Part shown: positions 35,270-43,912 of the stretch, in pieces
Layout of the letters: each line of letters begins with the position of its first letter
How positions within the stretch are numbered: the first letter of the stretch is position 1
NCBI RefSeq assembly: GCF_023078355.1
Contig: NZ_CP095552.1
Coordinates: 5,146,001 to 5,210,000 of the forward strand
Length of the DNA: 64,000 nucleotides
Direction: 5' to 3'
Origin: Gordonia hongkongensis
GTDB lineage: Bacteria; Actinomycetota; Actinomycetes; Mycobacteriales; Mycobacteriaceae
Position numbers and translations under genes: made by a program
The notes under the pieces: generated by a model
Told to the model about the DNA's origin: nothing
Databases searched by the model: none
The model's input: only the letters and a program-made list of their open reading frames with translations

Positions 35270-36705
35270 GACACGACTCCGGCGAGTGCCTGCTCGTACG
35301 TCACGTCGACGGCACCGGGATGCGTCGCGCGGTACTGTCGCGCGCTGTCGGTCGTGGTGAACGCGACGTACCGGTCGCCCTCCCGCAGCCACACCGCCTT
35401 GTCGGCGAACCAGCGGGTCCCGAGCTGCGGGTCCGAGATGTAGGCGGCCCGGACTTCCTGCCCCTGTCGTCGAGCCTGTGCGACCGCGCGCAGCAAGCAG
35501 GTCGGATCCGCGGCGGGTTGGGTCCGTTCCTGTCCGCGCAACCAGAGCTCACCCGCGGTCGCCGGGTCGACCGCGACCCCGCAGATCGGATCGTCACCAC
35601 GGGTGACGGAGGCATTGCCGGTGCGGCTCAGGGCTTCCGAGTGGTTGATGCCGGCCGCGGCGAAGGTCTCCTGCAGCGGCCCCGGATCGACGAAGGTGTC
35701 CAGGTCGATCTCGTGGGGGAAGCTCCCGATGGACTTCAGGTAGGGGACGTCGTTGCGCAGCGCCTCGACGAGGCCCGACTTGATGGCCGGATTGAAATCC
35801 GTTCCGCCCGGGCCGTTGTAGAGGTAGACGACCTCGGCCGGGAGACCGCTGTTCTCCGCGACGAGTTCGGCGGCCGCGAGCGGGTCGCGGGTCAGGGACT
35901 CGGTCGAATCGAGCTGCGCGCGCAGAAAGGCCTGGACCACGTCCGGGTTCTCCTGCGCGTAGGCAGATCTCGCGACGACGCCGTGCAGGGTCGGAACCCC
36001 GAGCTGAGCTCCGTCATAGAGCAACCGCGCCTTGTCCTGGAAGACCAGGAGTCCCGGCCAGGCCACGAACTGGGCCAGGGCATCCACCTTGCCCGACTCC
36101 AGCGCCGACGCGCCCACCTGCGGCTGTTGGTTCTGCACCTGCACCCCGGTGGTGGGGTCGATCCCGGCGCGGTCGAGGGCCTGCACGAGCGTCCCGTGAC
36201 CGGCCGATCCGACGCTGGCCGAGATCGACTTGCCGCGTAGATCGCCGATCGTCGATGCCGGTGAATTCTGAGGGACCACAACCATGTTCAGCGAACCCCG
36301 CGGGCTGGATCCCGTGACCGACAGCATCTCGGTGCGGGTCTTCTCCTCAGCACCGGCACGGGATCCGTTGATCAGCAACGGATAGTCACCCATCGACCCG
36401 ATGTCGATTTTGCCCGCGATCATCCCGGTCGTGATCGGCGCGCCGGTGTCGAAGTCCTGCCACTCGACCGTGTACTCCTGGCCGGTCCGTTCGGTGACCT
36501 CGGCGAGCCGCTTCTCGAACTGACCTTCCGCGCGTAGCAGGGTCCCGGCGGTCACCGTGTTGATCGTCTTCGACTGATAACCGACGACGACCCGGATGGT
36601 GTCGGTGTCACCGGTGTCCTCGAGCGAGCAGGCGGCACTGCCGAGGACGACGGCGAGCGTGACGGTGATCGCCGCCAGTTGTCGGGATCGGAGACGTGTT
36701 CTCAT
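35266..36705 (-). CDS. Substrate-binding lipoprotein with a NosL-like C-terminal domain
   Basis: A 479-residue secreted lipoprotein. The signal peptide ends in a lipobox (VVLGSAAC, Cys about residue 26). Residues about 40-340 are a SsuA/TauA-type binding protein (DIGSMGDYPLLINGS, then GKSISASVGSAGHGTLVQAL). Unusually, about 125 further residues follow. They contain ICGVAVDP, CLLRAVAQARRQG, AAYISDPQLGTRWF, KAVWLREGDRYVAFTTTDSA and a final HPGAVDVTYEQAL. This order (C-G-x, conserved Cys, tyrosine-V/I-x-D, A-x-W/Y-V, F-x-x-x-x-A) resembles NosL, a copper-binding accessory domain. The fusion is inferred from pattern; the binding-protein call is firm. Confidence 0.8.
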   Translation of the reverse strand: MRTRLRSRQLAAITVTLAVVLGSAACSLEDTGDTDTIRVVVGYQSKTINTVTAGTLLRAEGQFEKRLAEVTERTGQEYTVEWQDFDTGAPITTGMIAGKIDIGSMGDYPLLINGSRAGAEEKTRTEMLSVTGSSPRGSLNMVVVPQNSPASTIGDLRGKSISASVGSAGHGTLVQALDRAGIDPTTGVQVQNQQPQVGASALESGKVDALAQFVAWPGLLVFQDKARLLYDGAQLGVPTLHGVVARSAYAQENPDVVQAFLRAQLDSTESLTRDPLAAAELVAENSGLPAEVVYLYNGPGGTDFNPAIKSGLVEALRNDVPYLKSIGSFPHEIDLDTFVDPGPLQETFAAAGINHSEALSRTGNASVTRGDDPICGVAVDPATAGELWLRGQERTQPAADPTCLLRAVAQARRQGQEVRAAYISDPQLGTRWFADKAVWLREGDRYVAFTTTDSARQYRATHPGAVDVTYEQALAGVVS

Positions 36706-36788
36706 CGGACGTCCTTTGGGCTGGGACCATGGGCATGGGTGATCGCCGCCGGTTGCGTTGCAGTACCGGCGTTGTGGGACAGAAGATT

Positions 36789-37016
36789 TCAGCGGAGCAG
36801 ATAGGGCATGTTGACGGTGACCGCACCCGTCGGGCATCGGACCGCGCACGGCCCGCAGTACCAACACTCGTCGACGTGCATGAAGGCCTTGCCCGATTCC
36901 GGGTTGATCGCCAACGAGTCGAGAGGACAGACCTCGACGCAGAGGGTGCAGCCCTCGATGCACAGCGATTCGTCGATGGTGACCGGCACGTCGACGCGGT
37001 TGTTGACCTGACTCAT
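36789..37016 (-). CDS. Two-cluster [4Fe-4S] ferredoxin (AprB-like)
   Basis: A 75-residue ferredoxin from ATG 37016. The first motif is CIEGCTLCVEVCP (C-x3-C-x2-C-x3-CP) and the second CWYCGPCAVRCP (C-x2-C-x2-C-x3-CP), with spacing PLDSLAINPESGKAF between. It would carry electrons to or from the AprA-like flavoprotein encoded downstream, as AprB does for AprA. It lacks AprB's C-terminal tail. The GntR stop overlaps its start (ATGA); the binding-protein gene starts 83 bp downstream. Confidence 0.88.
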   Translation of the reverse strand: MSQVNNRVDVPVTIDESLCIEGCTLCVEVCPLDSLAINPESGKAFMHVDECWYCGPCAVRCPTGAVTVNMPYLLR

Positions 37017-37756
37017 GAGCCGGCCGCCTCGCGTCGGGCGGTGCTCCGCAGACAGACTCGGTCACTGCGCATCCGGATGTACTCGAGGTCGACGGGGCGG
37101 CTCTCGTGCGCGAGATGGGTCAGTCGTTCGAGCAGCAGCAGCGAGGTACCCGAACCGGTCTCGAGATGCGCAGCCGAATGCGGGTCGGCGTCGACGGCCT
37201 CCACCGTCATCGTCGCGTGTCCGAGGGGTCCGCCGGCGATCTGCTCGAGAAGCGTGAACACGTCGTTGTTCTCGAGGTCGTGCTCGAGCAGCGGGATGCC
37301 GAGGTCCGGCACGAGATACGTGATGTCCAGGCTGATCGGCTCGTCGTCGAGGTAGCGCAGCCGTTCGATGTAGACGGCCTGCGCGTCGGCGAGTTGCAGC
37401 CGCCTCGCGACTGCGCGGGGGGCATCGACGAGGGTGGCGATCTTGACCGTGTTGCGCACCTCGCCGTGCATGCGGAATGTCTCTTTCAGTCCCTGCAGGG
37501 CATCGAGCCCATGATCGAGTTTGCGAGCCACCACATGGGTGCCGACCCGTGGCGCTCGCTCGATCAGTCGTTCCTCGGTGAGGATCGCGAGTGCATCGCG
37601 GATGGTGTTGCGGGAGACATTGAAGTCGGCGATGAGGGTGCGTTCATCGAGCGACTCGGCGAGGTCGCCGTCGTGGATCTGTCGCCGGAGCACGTCGGCG
37701 ACCATACGGGCGTTGTCCGCCCGGAGCCGTCCGGCTGCTGTGGTCCTGAGCTGCAT
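37013..37756 (-). CDS. GntR/HutC-type regulator of the import-redox operon
   Basis: About 247 residues from ATG 37756 (GTG 37765 also in frame). The N-terminal winged helix is VADVLRRQIHDGDL, then LIADFNVSRNTIRDALAILTEERLIERAPRVGTHV. The C-terminal UTRA ligand domain has AVYIERLRYLDDEPISLDITYLV and LLLLERLTH. It is the first gene of the operon and overlaps the ferredoxin gene, so it is probably autoregulatory and responds to the imported compound or a product. Confidence 0.88.
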   Translation of the reverse strand: MQLRTTAAGRLRADNARMVADVLRRQIHDGDLAESLDERTLIADFNVSRNTIRDALAILTEERLIERAPRVGTHVVARKLDHGLDALQGLKETFRMHGEVRNTVKIATLVDAPRAVARRLQLADAQAVYIERLRYLDDEPISLDITYLVPDLGIPLLEHDLENNDVFTLLEQIAGGPLGHATMTVEAVDADPHSAAHLETGSGTSLLLLERLTHLAHESRPVDLEYIRMRSDRVCLRSTARREAAGS

Positions 37757-37950
37757 GAATGGCACGATAACGCGATCGCGCCGGCCCCGGAACGCCTGTG
37801 CGCGGCGCTGGTCGCGGCCCGGGGTGAATGCGCCACCGGCGGTACGCCGTGACCTGCGGCCCGTGCTCGGCCGCAGGTCATTGCGCCACCCTCGTGCGCC
37901 TCGGTCCGATTAGAATCACCGCGCTCACAATGCGGTGTCGGCCCCCCGGG

Positions 37951-38405
37951 TCAGCGCGGTTGCGTCGCGTCGGCCGCTCGCAGCACCGTCCGCGAGACCG
38001 CGTCGGGGCGCGACACCAACGACGCGTGCGAGGCGTTGACCTCGGCGGTGCGCCCGGGTACGGCTCGTCCGGCCAGGAAGCGCTGCAGCGCCGTGGGATC
38101 ACCCGATCCTGCTGCGAGACGAGGTACCAGCTGGGCACCCGTGCCCACGACGGCGGTCCGGACGGTTCCAGGTTGGCGCGGAGCGCGGCGGATTTCTGGT
38201 GGGCGAACATGTCGGCGGCGACCGCGGGCGACACGTCCTGCGCGAAGATCTCCCGGAAGTACGGGCGCGCGATGTAACCGTCGACGTTGCGTCCGGCCAC
38301 GCCGGTCGGGTCGTTCTCGACCACCGTCAGCTGCAGGGCCGGCGGAAGGAGCCGGCTACCGGGATAGGTGATCGGGTTCAGCAGCCCCTGGACGAACTCG
38401 CCCGT
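37951..38405 (-). pseudogene. Truncated, frameshifted alpha/beta-hydrolase remnant
   Basis: The minus strand encodes the C-terminal half of an alpha/beta-hydrolase: [45 protein letters not shown], then WARVPSWYLVSQQDRVIP. After one missing base at about 38095-38097 it continues ALQRFLAGRAVPGR and EVNASHASLVSRPDAV with the catalytic-His ASHA motif. The N-terminal half, with the nucleophile, is missing; ilvD begins on the other strand at 38459. It is therefore a decayed gene, not merely a sequencing fault. The 37757-37950 stretch holds nothing I can identify. Confidence 0.75.
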
Positions 38406-38458
38406 GGTGCATCGGGTGTTCCGACCACTCGCCGGCGATGACCACTACTCTTGCCCTC

Positions 38459-40173
38459 ATGACCAAGCGAACCGAACCGGACGCCGAGATCGACATCAAA
38501 CCGCGTAGTCGCGACGTCACGGACGGCTTGGAGAAGACCGCGGCCCGCGGCATGCTCCGCGCGGTGGGCATGGGCGACGACGACTGGGTGAAACCGCAGA
38601 TCGGCGTCGGGTCGTCGTGGAACGAGATCACGCCCTGCAACCTGTCGCTCGACCGGCTGGCCAAGGCGGTCAAAGAAGGCGTGCACGAGGGCGGCGGGTA
38701 CCCGCTCGAGTTCGGCACCATCTCGGTCTCCGACGGCATCTCGATGGGTCACGAGGGCATGCACTTCTCGCTGGTGTCCCGCGAGGTGATCGCCGACAGC
38801 GTCGAAACCGTCATGAGCGCCGAGCGGCTCGACGGTTCGGTCCTGCTGGCCGGTTGTGACAAGTCCCTGCCCGGCATGCTGATGGCCGCCGCCCGACTCG
38901 ACCTCGCGTCGGTGTTCCTCTACGCCGGGTCGACGCTGCCCGGATACGCGACGCTGTCGGACGGCAAAGAGCGTCAGGTGACCATCATCGACGCCTTCGA
39001 GGCGGTCGGAGCCTGCTCGCGCGGACTGATGAGCCGGGAGGACGTCGACACCATCGAACGCGCGATCTGCCCGGGTGAGGGTGCGTGCGGCGGCATGTAC
39101 ACCGCCAACACGATGGCCAGCGCGGCCGAGGCACTGGGGATGTCCATCCCGGGCAGTGCCGCACCCCGGCCCCGGACAAGCGTCGCGACCAGTTCGCCCG
39201 CCAGAGCGGGGTCGCCGTCGTCGAGATGCTGCGCCGCGGGATCACCGCGCGCGACATCATGACCCGCGAGGCCTTCGAGAACGCGATCGCCGTGGTGATG
39301 GCGTTCGGCGGCTCGACCAATGCGGTGCTCCACCTCCTCGCCATCGCCAACGAGGCCGAGGTCGAACTGTCGCTCGACGACTTCATCAGCGTCGGCAGCC
39401 GGGTTCCGCACCTGGCCGACGTCAAGCCGTTCGGCCGGCACGTGATGACCGACGTCGATCGCATCGGCGGTGTGCCGGTGGTGATGAAGGCACTCCTCGA
39501 CGCGGGCCTCCTGCACGGCGACTGCCTGACGGTGACCGGATCGACGGTCGCCGAGAACCTGGCGCACATCGCGCCGCCGGACCCGGACGGCCAGGTCCTG
39601 CGGGCCACGAAGTCGCCCATCCATCCCACCGGCGGCATCACCATCCTCAAGGGATCGCTGGCCCCGGAGGGCGCGGTGGTGAAGTCCGCAGGCTTCGACT
39701 CCGATGTGTTCGAGGGCACGGCACGGGTTTTCGACCGCGAACGCGCCGCGATGGACGCGCTCGAGGACGGCACGATCACCGCCGGGGACGTCGTCGTCAT
39801 CCGGTACGAAGGCCCGAAGGGCGGACCGGGCATGCGGGAGATGCTCGCGATCACCGGCGCCATCAAGGGCGCGGGTCTCGGCAAGGACGTGCTGTTGATG
39901 ACCGACGGCCGATTCTCCGGCGGCACCACCGGTCTGTGCGTGGGTCACATCGCGCCGGAGGCCGTCGACGGCGGACCGATCGCACTGGTCCGCGACGGCG
40001 ACCGCATTCGGCTCGACGTCGGCCGCGGTCTCCTCGACCTCCTCGTCGACGACGACGAACTCGCTTCGCGTGCACGAGAGTTCACTCCCCTGCCCCCGCG
40101 GTACACGCGCGGCGTGCTGGCGAAGTACTCCAAGCTCGTCACCTCGGCGTCGCAAGGGGCGGTCTGCCGCTGA
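38459..40173 (+). pseudogene. ilvD: Dihydroxy-acid dehydratase IlvD, split by one missing base
   Basis: Start ATG 38459 (ATG 38438 in frame). The first frame holds [15 protein letters not shown], the [Fe-S] ligands in [21 protein letters not shown] and [17 protein letters not shown]. It breaks after [11 protein letters not shown]. The second frame resumes with [14 protein letters not shown] and ends in [13 protein letters not shown]. Adding one base in the C run at 39164-39167 gives a continuous protein of about 570 residues, close to mycobacterial IlvD throughout. It makes 2-keto acids for Val, Leu and Ile synthesis. Because the pathway is normally needed, a sequencing or assembly error is the likelier explanation. 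Confidence 0.9.
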
Positions 40174-40223
40174 GCGCGGTACCGGTCCCGCTGGACCCCT
40201 TGAACCCCGGTGCCGGCGTCAGG

Positions 40224-40258
40224 TTGCGGTTTGTCCCGGATTGCGGGACAAATCGCAA
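40224..40258. repeat. Palindromic hairpin (family B), copy 1
   Basis: TTGCGGTTTGTCCCG (40224-40238) pairs with CGGGACAAATCGCAA (40244-40258), 14 of 15 positions, 5-base loop. It lies 50 bp after the ilvD stop and is followed by GGGATCTC, as in copy 2 at 41929. It could terminate ilvD transcription. Confidence 0.75.
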
Positions 40259-40303
40259 CGGGATCTCCGGTGACCGCCGTCGAATGGGCCTACAGTCTCT
40301 GGC

Positions 40304-40570
40304 ATGGCCAAAGACCGTGGCACCCCGAAACCCACTGCTGGGAGCTCGTCCGCGCTGTCGAAGGTGTCTCTGCCGCAATGGATTGCGCTCGGACTGACCG
40401 TTCTCGCGGTGGTCTTCATCGTGCAGAACCGGACCACGGTGCGCATCGACCTGTTCTGGGTGAGTGTCGAGTCCCCGCTGTGGTTCATCCTGGCCGTGGT
40501 TTTTCTCGTCGGCTGGGTCGTCGGCGTACTCGCCGCGCGCGGCCGTTACCGGCAGCGCCGTCCGCACTGA
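40304..40570 (+). CDS. LapA-domain (DUF1049) small membrane protein
   Basis: An 88-residue protein from ATG 40304. Two helices are visible, QWIALGLTVLAVVFIVQNR and LWFILAVVFLVGWVVGVLAARG, linked by TTVRIDLFWVSVESP. This is the LipopolysaccharideA-assembly (LapA/DUF1049) pattern common in actinobacteria as a stand-alone gene. Function is unknown in Gram-positives. A basic tail is cytoplasmic. Confidence 0.8.
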   Translation: MAKDRGTPKPTAGSSSALSKVSLPQWIALGLTVLAVVFIVQNRTTVRIDLFWVSVESPLWFILAVVFLVGWVVGVLAARGRYRQRRPH

Positions 40571-40606
40571 GTTCGACGCCGCTTCGTCGGCGAAACCGGC
40601 GCGGTC

Positions 40607-41857
40607 TCACGACGATCGGCCGGGCGGCAGCTCCTTTCGCGGGGTGAGGTGGCCGAGCAGCCAGTCGTAGATCGCGTCGTTGTTCAGCAGGGTGAAATGG
40701 TGTGCGTTGCCGATGTGGAACCCCTCCTGGAACTTCAGCCCGCGACGCTGCCGCGTGTGCTGCCCGCGCCCACTCGGCGCGAGCACCAGGCCGTCACCCA
40801 GCAGACGCCCGACCGGGTGGTCGGGGTCGCGGGTGATCGTCGCGGTGACGAAGAGATGGCGAGCGCCCGCCAGCAGCGGCACGTCGGCGCCGGGCGGCTG
40901 TGACCACGCGTCCGGGTCGTGACCTGTCCAGTCGTCGTCGGTCAGGCTGCCGTGGAACAGGTCTCGCACCCCGGCGCTGCGACGACGCAGCAACGAGCCG
41001 ATCGGGCGGGTGACCGGCGTCCGGTTCAGCGCATTCGTGGCCAGGTGGACACCGCGGGCCAGTGGAGCTCCGAGGTGCGGCGTCCCGAGGCACACTGTCT
41101 CCGACACCAGGCCCGTCCAGTAGTCGCCGCGCTGATCGGCTGCGTGGCAAGCACTTCGGACGACCAACCCACCCATCGAATGGCCGATGAGGGTCAGTCG
41201 TGTCACCGGCGTCGGCCAGAGCAGGACGAGTGCGTCGAGAAGGTCGGCGAGGGCGCGGCCGTTCTCGCTGATGTGGCGACCGGTGTTGTAGCGGACCTGG
41301 ACCTCGGTGGCGCCGATGTCGTCGGTCAGCCGCTCGCCGTATGTGGGTTGCTCACCTAGAGACCACGCGAACTCCGACTCCATCAGGCCGTGCAGGAACA
41401 CGACGACGTGTCCACCCGCGTCGGGGAAGCCATCGCGGAGCGACTCGGCGTCGAGGGAGACCGGCCAGCCGTCGACGCGGATCGACATGTCGGCCGTGAG
41501 GGGCGAGTGCACGGTGTCCAGTTCATCGCCGATGAGACCGTTGAGGATGCCGAGGAGCACCGCGCCTCGAGGGGTGTGCGAGGGCGCGCGGCCCTCCGAC
41601 CAGGGCACATGGTCCGCAGCCGACCGGCCGGCGTCGAGGGCAGCGGTGATCGAGTTGTACGTCCCCTCGCTGACGGCGTCATGCACCATCCGCGCGGTGT
41701 CGACGGAACTCCCCAGGACAGGCCGGAGCATCCGGAAGACGCCCCCGGCGATGACGCGGTGCATCGCTCCGACGCCGCGCGTGGCAGCGCCGGCCTCGTA
41801 CAGCCCGAGATCGGTGAGCGCCCGCAGCTCGGACTCACGCGTGGTCGTGGCGGTCAT
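40607..41857 (-). CDS. Esterase/lipase of the alpha/beta-hydrolase fold
   Basis: A 416-residue protein from ATG 41857. A long N-terminal helical part precedes the hydrolase domain. VVVFLHGLMESEFAW gives the oxyanion region and LTLIGHSMGGLVVRSACH the nucleophile elbow. LVSETVCLGTPHLGAPLARG is typical of triacylglycerol-lipase-like enzymes. The His is probably the one in FHIGNAHHFTLLNN. No signal peptide is seen. Substrate unknown. It lies convergent with the LapA-like gene. Confidence 0.82.
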   Translation of the reverse strand: MTATTTRESELRALTDLGLYEAGAATRGVGAMHRVIAGGVFRMLRPVLGSSVDTARMVHDAVSEGTYNSITAALDAGRSAADHVPWSEGRAPSHTPRGAVLLGILNGLIGDELDTVHSPLTADMSIRVDGWPVSLDAESLRDGFPDAGGHVVVFLHGLMESEFAWSLGEQPTYGERLTDDIGATEVQVRYNTGRHISENGRALADLLDALVLLWPTPVTRLTLIGHSMGGLVVRSACHAADQRGDYWTGLVSETVCLGTPHLGAPLARGVHLATNALNRTPVTRPIGSLLRRRSAGVRDLFHGSLTDDDWTGHDPDAWSQPPGADVPLLAGARHLFVTATITRDPDHPVGRLLGDGLVLAPSGRGQHTRQRRGLKFQEGFHIGNAHHFTLLNNDAIYDWLLGHLTPRKELPPGRSS

Positions 41858-41928
41858 GCCCCGAGTGTACAGATGTGCACTCAATTCGGGGCGGAGCTGA
41901 AGTCACGACCGCCACCCGTCAGATCCGA

Positions 41929-41963
41929 TTGCGTTTTGTCCCGGCTACCGGGACAAAACGCAA
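41929..41963. repeat. Palindromic hairpin (family B), copy 2
   Basis: TTGCGTTTTGTCCCGG (41929-41944) and CCGGGACAAAACGCAA (41948-41963) are perfect 16-bp arms with a 3-base loop. The element sits 7 bp past the methyltransferase stop and is followed by GGGATCTC as in copy 1 at 40224. A role as intrinsic terminator is plausible, though there is no U tract. Confidence 0.8.
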
Positions 41964-41970
41964 GGGGATC

Positions 41971-42618
41971 TCAGGCGGCCCGGCGTCGCGCCCGGAACAC
42001 CACGTCGTGGGTGTGGTGGCCGCCTCCCGCGGCCTTGCCGCGTTCCCGCGTCTCGTCGGTGACGATTTCCCAACCGTCGCCGAGCAAGGCCACGAAGCCC
42101 TTGGGCTGCACATAGGCATCAGGGTCGAAGCCATGCGCACGCACACCCTCGGGGGCGTGTGCCACGACGAGCAGGGACCCGCCGGGGCCGACGGCGTCGA
42201 CCAGCCGCCGCGCGGCGTCCAAACCCTCCTTCGGAATCGGGAAATAGTGCAACGTCACGAGGTCGACCCCGGCCGCCGGCACGTCCTCGGCGATCACGTC
42301 GGCACGCAACCACGTGATCGACGGCCGCGGGTCGATCTCACGGGCCCGATCCACCGCGACCTGCGAGATGTCGAGGGCCGTGACCTGCCATCCGCGGTCG
42401 GCGAGCCATCGGGCGTCGGCCCCCTCGCCCGACCCGACGTCGAGCGCGGTGCCCGGCTCGATGTCCGACACCTCGGCGACGAGCGCAGGGTTGACGTCGG
42501 AGGTCCACAAACGGTCCGCGCTGCGGTACCGCTCGTCCCAGCCTTCGGCGGTTCCCGGATCGTTGCTCCCCCGGGACTCGGTGGCGGCCTGGGGGCGGTG
42601 GCTGTTCTCGGTTGTCAT
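41971..42618 (-). CDS. Class I SAM-dependent methyltransferase (Tellurite/thiol-methyltransferase-like)
   Basis: A 215-residue protein from ATG 42618 with GAAGG just upstream. It begins EGWDERYRSADRLWTSDVNP, a start shared by thiopurine/TehB-like methyltransferases. Motif I is ALDVGSGEGADARWLADRG, then VTALDISQVAVDRA, and VDLVTLHYFPIPKEG as motif IV. The acceptor could be a small thiol, halide or oxyanion. Followed by the family B hairpin. Confidence 0.78.
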   Translation of the reverse strand: MTTENSHRPQAATESRGSNDPGTAEGWDERYRSADRLWTSDVNPALVAEVSDIEPGTALDVGSGEGADARWLADRGWQVTALDISQVAVDRAREIDPRPSITWLRADVIAEDVPAAGVDLVTLHYFPIPKEGLDAARRLVDAVGPGGSLLVVAHAPEGVRAHGFDPDAYVQPKGFVALLGDGWEIVTDETRERGKAAGGGHHTHDVVFRARRRAA

Positions 42619-42702
42619 GCCTTCGACTCTGGCACGCACCGTCGTGAGCGGCAAGGACGGTTGCCGATCCGGCAAGAAGTGATGGTGGAGGGAGACCCCG
42701 GG

Positions 42703-43861
42703 TCAGTGCACCACGCCCGCGATCCGCCGGATGGCCTCGGTGAGCACGTCGGCGGAGCAGGCGGCGTTGAGTCGAACGAAACCGGCACCCGGATTCCCGA
42801 AGGCGTGTCCGTAATGCAGGGCGACGCGGGCTTTGTCGAGAATGACGAGCCCGGGGTCGTCGCCCAGCCCGGTCTCGCGGAAGTCGAGCCAGGCGAGATA
42901 CGACGCCTCCGGCCGCGTGTACCGAACCGTCGGAAGATGCTGCGCGAGCAGCTGTTCGAGGAGATCGAAGCTCTCCCCGATGACCTCGAGGGTGGCGTCG
43001 AGCCACTCGTCACCGTGCGCCAATGCCGCTTCGGCCGCAGCGCGGCCCAGAATGATGCTCGTGCGATAGCGCACCTCGTCGGGTTGCCGCGCGATCAGAG
43101 CCCGGCCCCGATCCGACGCGACAACCGTGAGCGCGCACTTGGCACCGGCGAGATTGAAGGCCTTGCTCGCCGAATGTGCGGCCACGCCGACGTCGCGCGC
43201 CGTGTCGCTCACCGCGAGGAACGGGACGAACTCCACGCCGGGGTGGACCAGCGGCGCATGGATCTCGTCACTGACAACGGTCGCCCGCGGCCAAGTCGGC
43301 CAGTCGCGCGAGGTCGGTGGCGTCGTGGACGAGACCGAGCGGATTGTGCGGGTGACACAGTAAAACCGCGCGGGCCCCGGCGGCGAGGGCGCGTTCGATG
43401 CCCGCCAGATCCATCCGCCAGGTCGTCGACGACGACCCGCGTTCCTCGAGAAGGGGCACCTCGACGACGCGACCTCCGGCCTCCGGGATGAGTTCGAAGA
43501 ACGGCGGATAGACCGGGGGCATCAGCACGACACCGTCGCCGGGACTGATCGCGACACGCAGACTCTCGACGATGACGACGCTCACGTCGGTCGTCGAGTT
43601 GACGTCAGCCGGATCCACCCGCCACCCCCACCGACGGTCGGCGAACCCGGCGAAGGCCTCCCCTGCCGAACCCGAGGTCGCCGCGTAACCGATGTCGGAC
43701 GCACGTACCCGGTCGATGATGGCGTCGGCGACCACCGGTGCGAGCGGATAGTCCATCTCCGCGATGAACAGCGGTAGTACGTCGTCGGGGTGCGTGTTCC
43801 ACTTCGCGCTGGTACGACGGCGTAGTTCGTCGAGCGGCGGCGCGACCGGTCTGATGCTCAC
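42703..43861 (-). pseudogene. MalY/PatB-type aminotransferase (cystathionine beta-lyase-like), frameshifted
   Basis: GTG 43861 opens SIRPVAPPLDELRRRTSAKWN and the frame holds LFIAEMDYPLAP, GYAATSGSAGEAF and LLCHPHNPLGLVHDA (Asn of the PLP site) to a stop at 43268. The other frame resumes ATVVSDEIHAPLVHPGVEFVPF, with PLP Lys in HSASKAFNLAG, and ends with ADVLTEAIRRIAG at 42703. One base added at the C run 43284-43286 joins the frames at LADLAAG-ATVVSDEIH. The family cleaves cystathionine or other C-S bonds. Intact length about 386 residues, normal. Error or true loss cannot be told from this copy. Confidence 0.85.
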
Positions 43862-43912
43862 CGCTACTTCGTACCGCCGATGCCAACGCCGCACCACCAC
43901 TGCGCGGCCACC

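Noticed and set aside
38459..40173. ilvD as a genuine pseudogene
   Set aside because: Conserved sequence continues unaltered on both sides of one C run and the pathway is normally needed. I flag it as broken as read, but do not claim biological loss.
40224..40258. Family B hairpins as IS ends
   Set aside because: The segment between the two copies holds unrelated host genes in both directions, with no transposase and no target duplication.
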